The notes below the pieces were generated by a model. That model did no database searches, was not told where the DNA came from, and worked only from the letters and a program-made list of their open reading frames with translations. A stretch of 64,000 bases of DNA from NCBI GenBank assembly GCA_006503535.1, contig QYRS01000010.1, positions 2,356,001-2,420,000 on the forward strand, read 5' to 3'. The position numbers and the translations under genes were made by a program. Within the stretch, counting starts at the first letter, position 1, and each line of letters opens with the position of its first letter. This DNA comes from Arthrinium phaeospermum. Lineage: Eukaryota > Ascomycota > Sordariomycetes > Amphisphaeriales > Apiosporaceae. Shown here in pieces: positions 1-12,680 of the stretch.

Positions 1-207
1 GAGACTGAGCTCGTACGGTATCCAATTCCGACTCTTGAAACCCTCTTCCACCAAGCGGGTTGAACCTCGAACAACTTGTCAAAGCATTTCCACGCCAGAG
101 ACAAAGAGGACAGAGAAAGACGAGTCCATGGCTATTTAGTATTCACGTTCACCCCCACACCGCCCGTTCTTTGTCCATCGCATTCACAACGACGACGACA
201 ACCAGTC

Positions 208-1973
208 ATGGACGAAGAGTACAGCTTCCCCACGGCCCGAAGCTTCTTGGGTGACACCATCGTGACCGTCGCGGTGGTGATGCTGGCCCTGGACACTCTG
301 TTCGTCTCCATGCGGCTATGGGGTCGACACCGATACAACAAGATGCCGCGCCAGTCGACGGTGTCTTATGGGGAACCTCGCTACTGGGTGGTGGTGTCCG
401 ACGTGGCCATCCTGTTTTCCTATGTATGTGGAAGTCTACCTGTGTACCGTTGTCGAGATCTCTCAGCCTTCTGACACATGTTCTTGACAGATGTGCGCCG
501 TCGCCTTGGTTGCTATCGAGATCTATGGTAGGTTCTTTCAGTGTGGAGCTGTATTCTGATTCCATTCTCTCTTTGCTGCCGGGAGGCATTGGCTAACAAG
601 ACAAACCAGCGGTGCGATGCGGCGAAGGGCTGCATATCTGGCAGCTCAACTTGCCCCAGCGAACGCACAAGGCAAAGGTGCTCTACGTCAATTCAATACT
701 GTTAGTGATCTGCCCCCCCCCCCCCCCCCCCCCCCCCCCTCCACACCATTTCTCGCCTTTGCAACTTTTAACAAAGAGGGACACGTCCACACGACAGGTA
801 CAAGTTCATCGTCCCGATCCCCAAGATCGCGACCGTGTTCCTGTTCCTGGCCATCGCGCCGCCGCACCTGCGCGCCTTCATCGCCTGCTGCAAGATGGTC
901 GCGGCGTACATGGTCCTGTACTGCCTAGCCACCACCTTTGCCGCCATATTTCAGTGCGGCCCCAACGTGTCGATCAACTGGATGAACCCGGGAGAGCCGG
1001 GCACCTGCATCGATTTGGTAACCTTCTGGTATGCGCAGTTCGCCATCGACATCAGCGCGTGCGTCGTCATGATCGGCCTGCCTTGGTGGCTTTTCGCTTC
1101 GTGGGTCGACATCCTTCTTCTTCATCCATACATCACCGTCGTCGTGTAGGGCTAATCCAGGGACCTGGGTGGTGTTAGTATCCAATACAAGCGCAAGCAC
1201 ATCATCGCCACGATACTTTCCACTCTGGCTGTCGGGTATGTCTATTATTGTTCTGTTGGCTGGGGGCCTTTGCGTCGCTAACCTAACACTCGTGTTAATA
1301 CAGGGAAACCATACTCGCGTCCACATCGCTCTGGCTCTTGGTCAAAATCCTGACCGAGGCCGTCAAGCCCAACCCGGACATAGCACGTGAGTACTTGACC
1401 CGAGGAACCGACTTTCGATGCCGTAAACAGAACGGGCTGGCTGACAACCTTCTTCTCTGCTCATGTTGGATAGACCTCGAAGCGCTCGGCCTCATCGTGT
1501 CCCAGCTGCATGTCAACTTCGGCTGCATCGCGGCCTGCGTGCCGACCGTCCTGAAACTCTTTGAAGAAGGTTTGGTGGCCCTGGGAGGACGCATCCGGTG
1601 CGTCGAGCGGACCCTCGGCACGAGCCGGCAGAAATCCAGTAGCAGCGGCCGCGGCTCTACGGCGATCCACCTCAGCGCGCTCAAGTCGGCCGAACGCGGT
1701 GGCGCTGGCAGCGGCGGTAGTGGCGATGGTGGTAACCGCAGCAAGACGCCTGTTGTGGGACCGTATCTCAACGCCGGATGCGATGATGACGATGGGTCGA
1801 TGGGGAGCCAACAGCGGATCATATCAAATACCGGTTGTAATATACAGGTGCAGACGGAGGTTTCTATATCGGTGGAGACGGATAGGGGCGGGGCTTGCTC
1901 GGAGGCTGATGGGGGTGGGCATGGGCATGGGCATGGGCACGGAAGGTTCACTTCGGCTGCGTTCTGCGGGTAG
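208..1973 (+). CDS. Rhodopsin-domain (PTH11/SAT4-type) integral membrane protein
   Basis: Seven exons read by eye: 208-423, 491-527, 610-700, 798-1100, 1179-1235, 1304-1386, 1474-1973; all junctions are GT-AG and keep phase, giving about 428 residues. The protein starts with a hydrophobic helix (residues about 12-30) and has further membrane segments, including LYKFIVPIPKIATVFLFLAI and a stretch ending PWWLFAS, followed by IQYKRKHIIATILSTLAV. The GLHIWQ loop and the basic QYKRK segment after TM5 are typical of the fungal rhodopsin domain, a seven-TM plasma-membrane family that includes PTH11-like receptors. The C-terminal tail (after about residue 300) is Ser/Gly-rich and cytoplasmic-looking. 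The intron at 701-797 carries a C27 run. The ATG at 208 is the first that precedes the first TM helix. Family assignment is solid; ligand and signalling partner are unknown. Confidence 0.8.
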
Positions 1974-2576
1974 TCCGGCAAAACAAAGAGACAAGGGCTC
2001 CTTGTGACGACTTGGTGGGTTGAATCTCTAGTTGGGATGTGTCACCGTAGCCAAGCTCCTTGATGACGCTTAAGTAACGTCTGAAGTCTAGGTCTATTGG
2101 CCCCTTTGCCAAATAACCTTAATAGTTCAGATAAAGTTTCAGCTAATCAAATAGCGTGGTATTACGCCGTTACAGGCCTATACCTGGTCCGAAGTTTCTG
2201 TGTTGCGCTAGTGCTGAGTTACCCTTGGATTAAGTAAGTACCCGAGCCGGCAGAACATCAAAGACACCACTATTAATATTCGAGACCGAACAGCATACAA
2301 GCAGAAAGTAATGACAATGCAGATACCAAGAATGCATCTTCGCAGAATATAATTCTGCATCTAGGGCGCTAAGTCCCCCAAAGAAGGAAACAGTCGGCCA
2401 CGGGCGAAATAGTGCTTGCTGTGTTTCACAATTTCGAATCCAGGAATGACAATCTACCCGACGAATTGGGCGTATATATATAACGACTTATCCAAGTGGA
2501 GAAACATGAATTCTTTCAAAAGCAACAGCATTATTCCACATGTTTGAACCTAAGCCGAAAGTATATGCCCACCATG
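1974..2576. other. Intergenic, no gene seen
   Basis: About 600 bases between the rhodopsin-domain gene and the broken dehydrogenase. No convincing ORF, RNA or repeat was seen. A TATATATAT stretch near 2473-2481 could be a promoter remnant for the dehydrogenase relic. Confidence 0.5.
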
Positions 2577-2981
2577 GCCGTCAAGACAACCAAAACCGCG
2601 TTCGTGACCGGCTGCAGGGAGAGCGGTCTCGACTTCGCCATCGCCCAAGAGTTCCAAGCCCGCGGCGTACACGTCTTCGCCAAGGGGCGCTCGCCCGCGA
2701 AAGTGGCCGCGCTCGCGAACCTGCCCAAAGTCACGGTCCCGGCCCTCGACGGACGTCACGACGGTCGCGTCCATCGCGTAAGCCGTCCGGGCCGTCGCGG
2801 AGCGAACGGGCGGCTCGGGGAGGCCAAGGACTTCGCCAAGAGCCTTGTTGGCGATCTCATGGGCGGCGCGACCGGTACCGTCGGGCACGGCAACATGTCG
2901 GGCTTGGTTCGGTTTGCTACTGCGGTGTTTCCGCGGTTCCTTCTCGTGAGTCACCCTGTTGATGTCTGGGATACCCCTTGA
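2577..2981 (+). pseudogene. Broken short-chain dehydrogenase (1-acyl-DHAP reductase-like)
   Basis: The N-terminus (KTAFVTGCRESGLDFAIAQEF, then HVFAKGRSPAKVAAL) is a short-chain dehydrogenase Rossmann start of the kind seen in fungal NADPH-dependent 1-acyldihydroxyacetone-phosphate reductases (Ayr1-like). The NAD(P)-binding TGxxxGxG loop is altered. Near 2750 the homology changes frame: a second frame reads VTTVASIA, a stop, then AVRAVAERTGG, as expected after the NLPKVTVPALD segment. The open frame then jumps to a piece like the family's C-terminal region (GNMSGLVRFATAVFPRFLL, about 2890-2945). About 150 residues holding the NAG and YxxxK catalytic motifs are missing. It is therefore a frameshifted, internally deleted relic rather than an active enzyme. 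Confidence 0.6.
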
Positions 2982-3937
2982 TACAAGATCATGGCAAACG
3001 TGTGAACCTTTGGTGCCTTGATGTTAGAACTGCCTAATCACGAATGGAATTGGGCTTGAGCATATCGGAAAGTAGTCGGAGAAGAGGCTCGAATGCGCTT
3101 GAACTTTTGGATGTTGTTGAGAACCTTAATGAGCTTGAGTTCAAAGGGCTGTACCTCGGCGATTGAATTGCCAATGTGCCCAAAACATGGGGTATGAGCC
3201 AATTTAATTTGTGCACATCTTACGCATGTAATTTCAGCGACCTCTCAATTGGAGTCGGTTGTACAACATCAAACAAGAGCCGGGCTGTTGCGGATGAGGT
3301 GCCGAATCTCTGGTATTGCTGCACGCCCATTGGCTGCGAGCTTTTGACGTGATATTGCACCATACTGACGCCGCCCCAGATAGCGGGGGTCGACCACCCC
3401 GGTGCGTTGCAGCAACCCAAAACGACCGACAGGGATAATTCTGGAGAATCTGATCACGAAATAGGCTTGGAGAACGCGTCTTCGGCTGAAATGGCCTTGA
3501 TAATAGGCAGTCCTGGTTGGCGTGATTGGCCAGTCCGTAGTCGTCGCATGGCATCATTACAGCTCCGGTCCACACCGTTGGGTCCAGGAGCGCTCTTGGT
3601 CAATAAAACATGCATATCCATCAAGATAAGAGAGATGCAATAGGAATAGGCCCTTCCTTGGCTTCGGTTGTTTGGGGGCGTCTGTCCCACGCCCCCCATG
3701 CGCGAAAAAAAAAAAAGAACATGATGATCCCTGACGTCGTGCTACATGATCAACCGGATCTCAATGCAGCAACCGAAGAGGAAATGGCGACATGTATAAG
3801 AACAGGAGGCGGCAGCTCCCTCGGAAGCGACCTGGTGTCCCTCGTTAGATGCTTCCTTCTCGTCAATTGGAGTGCGACGCCGTAACACCCCTGCCGTGCG
3901 ACCGACCCCTTCCCACGACGGACTTTACGCCGCCGCC
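2982..3937. other. Intergenic, no gene seen
   Basis: About 950 bases. Only short overlapping open frames without family resemblance; an A12 run lies near 3705-3716. It probably contains the promoter and leader of the MFS gene. Confidence 0.5.
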
Positions 3938-6013
3938 ATGTCCGACGACCACAAGACCCCGCGGAGCGTGACCTCCAATAAAGGGACAGACTCGGCCAGC
4001 GACAAGACGCCCCTTTCGGCGCGACACGGAGGTGTCGATGCCTTTGCTGGAGGAGGCGATATACGGTTCTACGAACCTATACCAGAATATGAGGGCTACC
4101 ACCGATATGATCCGAAAGAAACATGGTCGCCCCAAGAAGAGAAACGGCTGGTCAGAAAGGTCGGTCATTCCATATTATCATTCAGTCCTCAACTTGAATG
4201 GACTCGGAATAGACCACATCCCCTACCAATCCGCAACAAGGATGCTCCTATTTCAGTGACTGACACCTCCTCAGCTCGACTATAAGATCTGCTCATGGGC
4301 CTGTCTCATGTTCTTTGCGCTCCAGTTGGACCGAGGAAACATCCAACAAGCTTTGTCGGATGGTATGCTGAACGACTTGGGGCTGTCTACCAACCAGTAC
4401 AACACGGGCATGACCATCTTTTACCTATGCTTGTAAGTAAAGCTCCTTCACCCATCTTCTCATTCTATGCGTAGTATTCTAACGTCATACAGCCTATGCG
4501 CGGAGCTCCCATCCCAGATGATCTCCAAAAAGCTCGGCCCCGACGTCTGGATCCCGATCCAGATGACCTCGTGGAGCATCGTGGCCTGCTGCCAAAGCCG
4601 CCTGACCGGCGCCTCCTCCTTCTACGCGACGCGCGCCCTTTTGGGCCTGATCGAGGGCGGCTTCATCCCCGACGTCATCCTGTACCTGAGTTACTTCTAC
4701 AAGTCGCGCGAGCTGCCCCTGCGCCTCAGCTTCTTCTGGGCCGCCTACATCTCCACCAACATCGTCTCGGCCTTTCTCGCGTACGGCATCCTCCGCCTGC
4801 GCCACGTGACGGATTGGGAGGGCTGGCGTTGGCTGTTTGCGCTGGAGGGCGGGCTGACGGCGTTGATTGGGATCTTGTCTTGGTTTTACCTCCCGCCGTC
4901 CCCGACCGAGACGGCGAGCTGGTTCAGGGGGAAGGATGGGTGGTTTACGGAGCGGGAGGAGAAGATCATGGTGAACCGTGTTCTACGAGACGACCCAGGA
5001 AAGGTGAGACTTTCTACTACCGCCGTTTTTGGTTATATATCCGCTAACGTGACAAAACAGGGCGGCATGCACAACCGCCAAGGCCTGACCCTGACGCTGC
5101 TCTGGGAGGCCCTGACGGACTACGACCTCTGGCCCATCTACATCTACGGCCTGGCCTGGAACATCCCGTCGACGCCCATCACGGCCTACCTGACCATCAA
5201 CCTCAAGACCTTGGGCTTCGACACGTTCCAGACCAACCTGCTGACCGTGCCGGCCTACTTTTTGTTTCTGCTGCAGGTCGTCTTCTGGACCTGGGTCTCG
5301 GAGCGCATCAACAACCGCTTCTTCTGCGTGCTCGTGACGCAGATCTGGTTCCTGCCCATGACCATTGCGCTCGAGGTGCTGCCGGCGACGGCCAGTCCTT
5401 GGTCTTGGTATACGTTGAGTATACTCATGATCGGGTAAGTGACAGCAGATACACCATCCTCTCAACGACCGGTTGCTGACAAGAGACTGGACAGTCACCC
5501 CTATACACATGCTATTGTAAGTCGAACGCGGAAAGACCGTCTGATTCTTGATGTACCATGAGTTTTACCTGAAACATACACTAACTCTACCTCAGCTGGT
5601 TGCTCTCACGTCCCGCAACGCCGGCACCGTCCGTACCCGCACCATCGGCAGCGCCATCTACAACATGTGCGTCCAAGCCGGAAACATCATAGGGTCCAAC
5701 GTACGTCAGACCCCCTCTCCTTTTCCCCTTCTCCCAAGGTCTCCTCCCCTCACTCTTCGTAAGCTGATCCTAGACTATGTAATAGATCTACCGAGACGCG
5801 GACCGTCCCTTGTACCGGACGGGCAACAAGGTTCTCTTGGGCCTCATATCTTTCAACATCGTCTGGGCGGTGGGCATGAAGGTCTTCTACATCTGGCGGA
5901 ACAAGAGCAAGGAGAAGCTGTGGGACGCCATGTCGCGAGAGGAAAAGGACCATTATTTGAACACCACCAAGGACGAGGGCAACAAGAGGCTGGATTTCAG
6001 GTTCGCTCACTGA
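3938..6013 (+). CDS. MFS anion:cation symporter, Dal5/allantoate permease-type
   Basis: Seven exons: 3938-4159, 4275-4432, 4493-5003, 5061-5434, 5495-5516, 5596-5700, 5786-6013; phases agree and give about 539 residues. The ATG at 3938 has a good context (GCCGCCATGTC); an in-frame ATG at 3872 would add 22 residues. After a hydrophilic N-terminus come LDYKICSWACLMFFALQLDR and GNIQQALSDGMLNDLGLS, the signature TM1 region of the Dal5 (allantoate/pantothenate/nicotinate) permease family. Later segments include FYATRALLGLIEGGFIPDVI (TM4) and WEGWRWLFALEGG. Members import small organic anions with H+ at the plasma membrane; the substrate cannot be named from sequence. Exon 5 is only 22 nt and encodes part of GHPYTHAI. 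No disruption was seen. Confidence 0.85.
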
Positions 6014-6932
6014 GGGTGACAGACACTTCGAACCAAGTTAGATTGGAAAAGAATTGCAATGCACGTCCAAGAGAGATGGCGGTACTATGGTGGTCGAATC
6101 CTATAGACGATGGTCCATGTTGCCCCATTGCGTCCCATTGCACGGTGCCAAGGAGAGAAACTTCCCGAGCTACTTCTTCGATCTGAACAACATACAGCCA
6201 TAAAACCAAACCACGACCATAGGTCGGTAAACTTCGAGACTCACTACCGGGCCACATCCTGCGACACCTCCTGATGCATGCCTGCCTGAGAGGGTGTTGT
6301 AGACGCGGTTGTTTGTCTGTCACCCGTCTCATCAGCAGTTTACACCTCGAGCAACCGTGGCAACCGTCGGTGGTAACACATTTGCGTCTCACTCAGGATC
6401 CGGCCGTGAAGTTGTACAGCGTCCAAGCGGACCGGAAGAACACGAGGTCGGCCACCAAGAGAGCCACGAGCGAGTTGACAGTCGAGAGGCTGCTGGGGAC
6501 CCGGCAGATATACTCGGCTGAGATAACCGAGGGATTGACGGCGAGTGGTCCAATAAGCTCTTCAGATCGTCTTAGCTCTTCGATACGAGCCTGGGCTGCG
6601 CGTTGGCGATCGGTCTCTGCACGAACAGAAGTTTGGAGGAAAGAACATGTAAGCTTGCCGCATCTGTCAGATGACTGGGCCAATTTCTACCGGCCGATGT
6701 CTACCCCAGATCGATGAGAACTGTGAAGTATACCGAATTGACTTGGTCAGTAAATACTCTTTCCACCTTGGGGCGAAGAAACCAAGTCGACCTTCATAAC
6801 TAACTAATACAGTATTTCAACTTAATCCAGATCCTTCGGCGCCCATGGGCGATACGCTGGACGCAAGGAGCTAATACTTTCTGGACATGCCTTACCGCAT
6901 CGCTTTACTCCTATTTCCAACGGCGAACAATA
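6014..6932. other. Intergenic, no gene seen
   Basis: About 920 bases between the convergent ends of the MFS and HET genes. Two overlapping open frames at 6274-6717 show no recognisable features. It presumably holds both 3' ends. Confidence 0.5.
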
Positions 6933-9441
6933 TTAAACAATATCAATCCTTCCAAAATCAAGGCCGCTGGAGCTTTCTCCGTACATGAAACCATCGATGT
7001 ACGCCTCCCCAACTAGGACGTAGGCATCTCTTTGCCCGATGGCGGCTTGGTGTTCAAGCAATTCTTGCTGGAGTCTCTCCTTCTTAGCCACGCCATCGGG
7101 TGTACTATCACCCTCCATACCTGCGAGGTCCTTGAGTTTGATAGCCACCAAACGGAAAAGATACTCGTCGATCGGCGTAAAGACGTAGGGTACTGCCGCA
7201 CCCTTGACGAGCATAATCTGGGGTATCACCAAGTGGTAAGCAAGATTGTAGAAGCATGACAAAGGGGGTTCGGGGGAAAACAATATATCCCAGTTTGGAG
7301 ATGATGAGACTTACTACGTCGCGCTCTGCCGCCCAGCAAGGCACCAGCGCACACCGGCCCTCCCTTGTGATGAACGCACTCCGCCCTCTCATCGCTGTCC
7401 GATACGCCGCTCGATACCGATCCATGAATCGCTGCGCCTCTTCCTGCGGTACGTCCGCCGCCGCAACCGTGCCCGGCCACGCCGCCATCGGTATGGCCTC
7501 TTTCAACTCCTTGTAATCCGACTGGATCTCCATTTTCGCCGACCTCTGGGCGATGAACCGTTCGGTGCTCGGGAGCGAACCGGAGATTTGATCAAAAACT
7601 TCGACGGCTTCGGCGGCCATGGAATCCAGAAAGTGGCAGAAGCCGATCTCGCGCTGTCGTGGGGTCAGTGGCGGGCTGTCCTCGCCGCCATCGGCGTCCC
7701 ATCTCCACGTTTCCGCAGTGAAGGCGTCTAGGACACTTCCAAGTGTGCCGTGCTTGTAATCTCCATTTTGCAGCATGTTTAGGCAAATTCTAGAAAGAGT
7801 CAGGGGGATTGGCTCATCCGACCCATCCGAGCTCTCCCCGCTATAAAGAACGAAGGACTCGAGCATTTCCGCGTTGAAACTGGTAGGCGTCGTGGCAGCA
7901 TGGTGATGAAGGACATCTACCACCGCGGCTTCCAGGTAGAGAGTTGCTCCGTCTGCCGAGATACGAGGCTGGGCTGGAAGCGATGTGCAGGCGGAAAATG
8001 GGCAGCCGTCTGGCCCAACAAAGCGATTGGTGATTCGTGAGGCACCTGACCAAGGGAGGGGATACCAGCTCGGAAAGTCATCATCCTGACTAGTCTCACT
8101 AAGTATCAGTTCGTACTTGGGATTGCGACCAACGTAAGGTACGCGTGGGCGTGAGGCGTATGCTAGAAGGACCAGTTGGTTGGGTCGCGATAACAAACAG
8201 GCCGCCCAGTTCAGAAGAACCGTGGAGATGGAAGCCGTGTAGTCTACACGTAAAGCTTGCCATAGTGGTGTTCTTGCGAGGTCGGCTGACTGGTGGATCT
8301 GCTGCATGTCTGCATCGTCGCGCGGTGGCCGTGGGGATAATGGCGGAGGCGCAGTGTCACCTTGCTCTACGGTTTGACTGCCGCGTGGTAATTGTAGAGG
8401 CTCCTGTAGTCTGAGCGCTTGGCTAATGACGAGAGAGTCAGGCTCTATCATAGATAGACCGCCATAGAGCATATCGCGGGGTTCCGAGGCCTTACGGTTG
8501 GTGGAAATCTGGGTCCAGTCCTCAATTGAATATTTGTGTCCCCGCAACTGTAACATACCTGACAGCTCGATTCTCCTATTCAAGTTGCCACGATAGTCAA
8601 CGAAGCGGAGTTCCATAGGCTTAATGGCCATGTCTAAAAGGCCATTTAGATGCTGGATAGCAGCTATGAGGCACTCGGTTGGGATTTGGTGGTTTCCCAT
8701 CATGAATAGAGCCTCCTTGGCGGCGCAGGCCTCCTGTACAACCCAGACTCGACCGAACCATCGTCGGTGCAGGATGTACACAAGCGCCGAACTAGGGAAG
8801 TCGGATTCCGAAAAGCCGCTCTTGTTCAATACAGCGTCGTGTTTATAATCGGTTTCACGGTAGCTGACGAGTTGGCGAAGTTGGTCGTCCAGGAAGGATG
8901 GAGAGGTCCCAAGCCAGATAACCACCCGGCAAGCTTGGCTATATATGCGATGCATGATGCTGACCTGGGAATTGCGCTCCCTTTCATCCTGCTGGTTTAT
9001 GCATAGGGCGTCAATCCAGTACTGTGTTCCGGAACTCGATCGTCTGAGCTGCTGGAAGGCGTCGTATAGGTTCGCGGTGACATAGATCGTCCGATCGCCA
9101 CAAACTATCTTCCGCCTGCTGCCCTTCTCAGCCAACACGTCCTCGTTCATCAGGCTCTGCTTCTGTGCTGCCAACAATCTTCGGTTCAGCACGTCGGAAA
9201 GCTTATGGAGACGACTGGTCATGGAATCCCACAGCCCGCTGGCATCTGGGAATAGGCGCGAGGCCAAGTGCGCGTCTTTATCCCATGCGTAGGACAGGGC
9301 TTGGTACACTGGCTGTTGGGCCAGATCCACTGTCCGGAGAGAACAGGTAAGGACCTGCCCAGACTTGCCCGGATGAATGGTGAGCAACCGGATGCATGAC
9401 GGCAGCGGCAGAGGCTCGTAGTCGGGTCCTTTGTGGGCCAC
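6933..9441 (-). CDS. HET (heterokaryon incompatibility) domain protein
   Basis: Two exons on the minus strand: 9441-7315 and 7217-6933, intron 7314-7218 (GTAAGT...CCCCAG, phase 0), giving about 803 residues. The HET domain lies near residues 46-190: YQALSYAWDKD, then IYVTANLYDAFQQLRR, YWIDALCINQQDERERNSQV and MHRIYSQACRVVIWLG, all family hallmarks. The C-terminus after splicing (RDVVIMLVKGAAVPYVF ... YVLVGEAYIDGFMYGE) matches the usual end of fungal HET proteins and supports the intron. Without the splice, the first exon would run on into a non-homologous tail. HET proteins trigger cell death after fusion with incompatible partners, usually with a second, polymorphic partner locus. None can be recognised immediately next to it. 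The gene appears intact. Confidence 0.88.
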
Positions 9442-10221
9442 CGTCTGTTTTCAAATGTCAACTCCTGGTACCAACCCATGAACCCTGGAAAGGGGGACAA
9501 ACCCGGAATAATTCGGCGGGGTTGACGCCCTTGTCGCCAACTATACTGTTGGTCGTGGTCCCGATAAGATTGACCCAGTTTAACGTCCCCATCTGGCCGT
9601 TCTTGGTAACAGGACGCCTGGTTGCATCCGGCATTGCAATCGATTTCCTTCGTGGCGGCTGCTGTAAAAAGAAAACGTTTCGTCAACGAGAGTACTGGGA
9701 GTTTCCTCTGTTTATGTGCAAACGGGTTTGAGGGCTGGAGACACGGGTCTTATGGATACCAGCAGTCGCGCTAATACGATACATTTAGGTTTACAGATCG
9801 CCCCGGCTGGTGATTGTTCCGGGTGCTGTTTGAGACAGTTGTTCTGCCGGGGTGAGCTGGTGAGACTCTGAAAAAGAAAGTAAAATAGAAAAAGGAAAGA
9901 AAGTACGCTGACATCAGCACTAATAGGTGTGGTGTCTGAATCAGTAATTGCTATAGGACGAACACCGCTTCGATGTGACTACATGTGGAGACTCCCAAAA
10001 GATCAGCAGCATGCCTAGTGAGTGGAACTGCGAGAATAGTCGCTCGCTTACTATGAGGAGGAAGGCCAATGCTAAGCGACGTTCATTTAGGAAGGACGAC
10101 AAAACTAGTGGGGTGTTACAACGCTTTCTCGTCTGGTAATATGCAGACCGGATCGTCATTGAATGAATTATCATCTCGATGGGGCTCGGCATCCCACACA
10201 ACACAACTTTTATTCGATCCA
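9442..10221. other. Intergenic, no gene seen
   Basis: About 780 bases upstream of the HET gene and downstream of the sulfotransferase-like gene. Probably the HET promoter; nothing else is supported. Confidence 0.5.
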
Positions 10222-11139
10222 TCATCGCCACAAATTCAAGCCGGCGTAGGCGCTAGCCCCCAAAGTCGAGAGAATGCCCACCCACATCAGCCCAAGCATC
10301 CCAAACGCCTTTGCGGCTGTTTTGTCGGCCGCTGCGGCATCGTTGACCCTCGGGAATGGTTCGTTGGGGACCGGCTTGTCCAAGAACTGGCATAAAGGTT
10401 CCCAACCCTCCTTCAGAGACATGACTAGCAACTGCTCTTTGGGGACGACAGACTGGACCCAGTCCTGGTAGGCAGGCAGAAAATCTGGCGGTTGGTCAGC
10501 AGAGCCATCAAACTCGCCGATCTGGTTGCTAAGTAAGCAACCCCAAGAGACTCACCCGGACCAAACGTATGGTGATCATAAGCCTCCCCCATCAGAACCC
10601 GAATCTGCCGCGCAAACTCGGACACCATGATGGGCATCCACCGCAGCCCTGGGTGGATGCAGACCACGAGCGGCAGCCACCAGGCCTCGATGTGGCCAAA
10701 CACGCCCTTGAGGCTCGGGTGCCACTTCGCCGGCTCCCGCGTCACCAGCACCACCTTGACGCCCGGGTGCAGCTCCAGCAGCTCCTCGAGGAACCACAGG
10801 CACGGCACGTCGGTGCAGCCCACGAAGCCGCGGATGCCCTCGCGCACCAGCTTGAGGGTGCGTTCGCGGTCGCCGGCGCGGCGGGTGAGGCAGGCTTCGC
10901 CCCATTTGCCGCCAAAATCTGGTTTGCAATAGTCCGCGTCAGCTTTTCAGTATGCCAAGGCAGGGGAAGGGGCTGGTACCTTTGCCGTTGGATACCATGT
11001 GCGAACCCCCGTGGGCGACCGGGCCGTCTAACAGCCTCTCCAGGGCTAGCTGCATTGATGAGGTGCCCGTCCGCGGGAAGCCGGCTCCGATGACCTGCAG
11101 GGTCTTGGAGTAGTCGGGCTTCGAAGGTACACCACCCAT
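10222..11139 (-). CDS. Sulfotransferase-like P-loop protein
   Basis: Three exons on the minus strand: 11139-10980, 10918-10556, 10484-10222; splice phases agree and give about 261 residues. The N-terminus has LQVIGAGFPRTGTSSMQLAL (about residues 13-32), the 5'-phosphosulfate-binding loop of the sulfotransferase fold. Next come VGCTDVPCLWFLEELLELHPG and KVVLVTREPAKWHPS, the second being the 3'-phosphate-binding-like strand. LLVMSLKEGWEPLCQFLDKP and VPNEPFPRVND close the domain. A C-terminal hydrophobic segment (AFGMLGLMWVGILSTLGASAYAGL) suggests a membrane anchor. Fungal genomes carry many copies of this family, often labelled as NAD-dependent epimerase by error. The accepted substrate is unknown. 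The start at 11139 gives the standard short MGGVPSKPD leader. Confidence 0.82.
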
Positions 11140-12680
11140 TGTGTGCGTATGTGCTTGCGGTAAGTCGAACAAAGAGTTGATGGTGAAGTGTGAGCCAATG
11201 TAAAATGCACAGACGAGATGGTTACTACTAGCAAAGTCCAATCATAAGATCACTCAGGGGCATTGACGTTTCTGGTTTGGTGTTCTCTCCACTAACCGGG
11301 CGTCAGGTACCATTCTCGGCATAGTCTTATACTGTGCCGCATGGTTGGAATGCGAATCAAGCCAATTGGGATTGGGAACCATATAGACAGTGGGTCGATT
11401 GCAACATGCATGCTTGGCAGAAGAACAGATCATGTCATTCGAGTCTCTGAGGCTGTTTCTTCCCAAGGGTCTGGATTGGTGGGGCGTCCGAGAGTCAATG
11501 CAACAGAATGGTACTCCGTAGAGGCGTTGACAAGAACTCCCCGTCTGTGCTTGGTACAGTGGGCCATATCACCAGAGCCGCATCGTGTGGGGCTTTGCAT
11601 TGGGAGATAAAAGAATGCATGGGTGTCAGAAGGCCTGAATCAATGACGATGAGACAGTGAGAGTCTTTTTAAGAACGTGAGATTCAAAAGCAAAATCCAT
11701 CTGCTGAGACCACAGCGTGGCGTATGTTGCTAGCCTCTACAATTCAAGGTTTACACAAGTGCTTAAATGGACCTCTATGTGCTCGGCAGTGTTGCAGGAA
11801 AAGCTCATGAGCTCCAACCTAGCGTCGTCCCATGTTTGAAGCTGTCAGACATCGGACGAACCCAGAATCGGATCGGCCCGCATCGCGTAGCGAGCGTCCA
11901 ATCCGGCCCGGTGTAACTGAAACACAACGGAGCCTGATAATCTTTCGCAAGGTGCATGGAAAGCCAGGATTCGTACAGGCTAGCCCCAGCAATTCAATGT
12001 GAAAACCTACCGGATCTACTTCCTAGTGGCGCGCAGATGTAGGCCAAGCTTTAATATGTCGATCTGATTAGTGGTCTTACAAAGCTAGTCAGCCACCATC
12101 GCGCCCGATCGGAGACCCCAGCCAGTAAACACACCACACGTTCAATACGGCATACTTCTGTCGATGCATCTTGGCCGCATCGCCGACATATCAGGTCACG
12201 GGGCAAAAACAGCACAGCCGGTTGAGATCATATGACAAAGATGCAGGCTTGGCACTCCAAAGGCTGGGGGGCTACGGCACATCATGATCGCGTCCTAGTG
12301 TGCAGTTATCGTACGCCGCATGAGCATCAAGGAAACGAAAGGATTGATGCGAATATCCCCATTGCTAGAACTTATCGTGTATTTATTCTGCGTGATTGGG
12401 GTTTTCATAATCTGCTCCAACTGATAGAACTGGCGTCTCAAGCCAAAACGAGTGTAACCCTCAGAAACCCGGAACATGTGTTCTTGCAATCTGCGACAGC
12501 ACCATCATTATCCAGTAACCCAAATGAATTTTCATGGCCAAGTTGCAAATCAATTGCTAGCTACGTGTATCTAATGTGGTGACGGGTGCTTGGTAGCGCA
12601 TGAGTATTCTTCTTAAAACGACTGTCAGTCAACCTGAATCCTGCTTTTAAATCCTTAGTAGGAGAGTGAAGGACATACTT
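11140..12680. other. Intergenic, no gene seen
   Basis: About 1.5 kb. A 116-codon open frame at 12232-12582 (plus) has no recognisable domain and no splice context, so it is not called. Confidence 0.45.

Noticed and set aside
12232..12582. 116-codon open frame as a gene
   Set aside because: No domain, no signal peptide and no supporting splice or promoter context.
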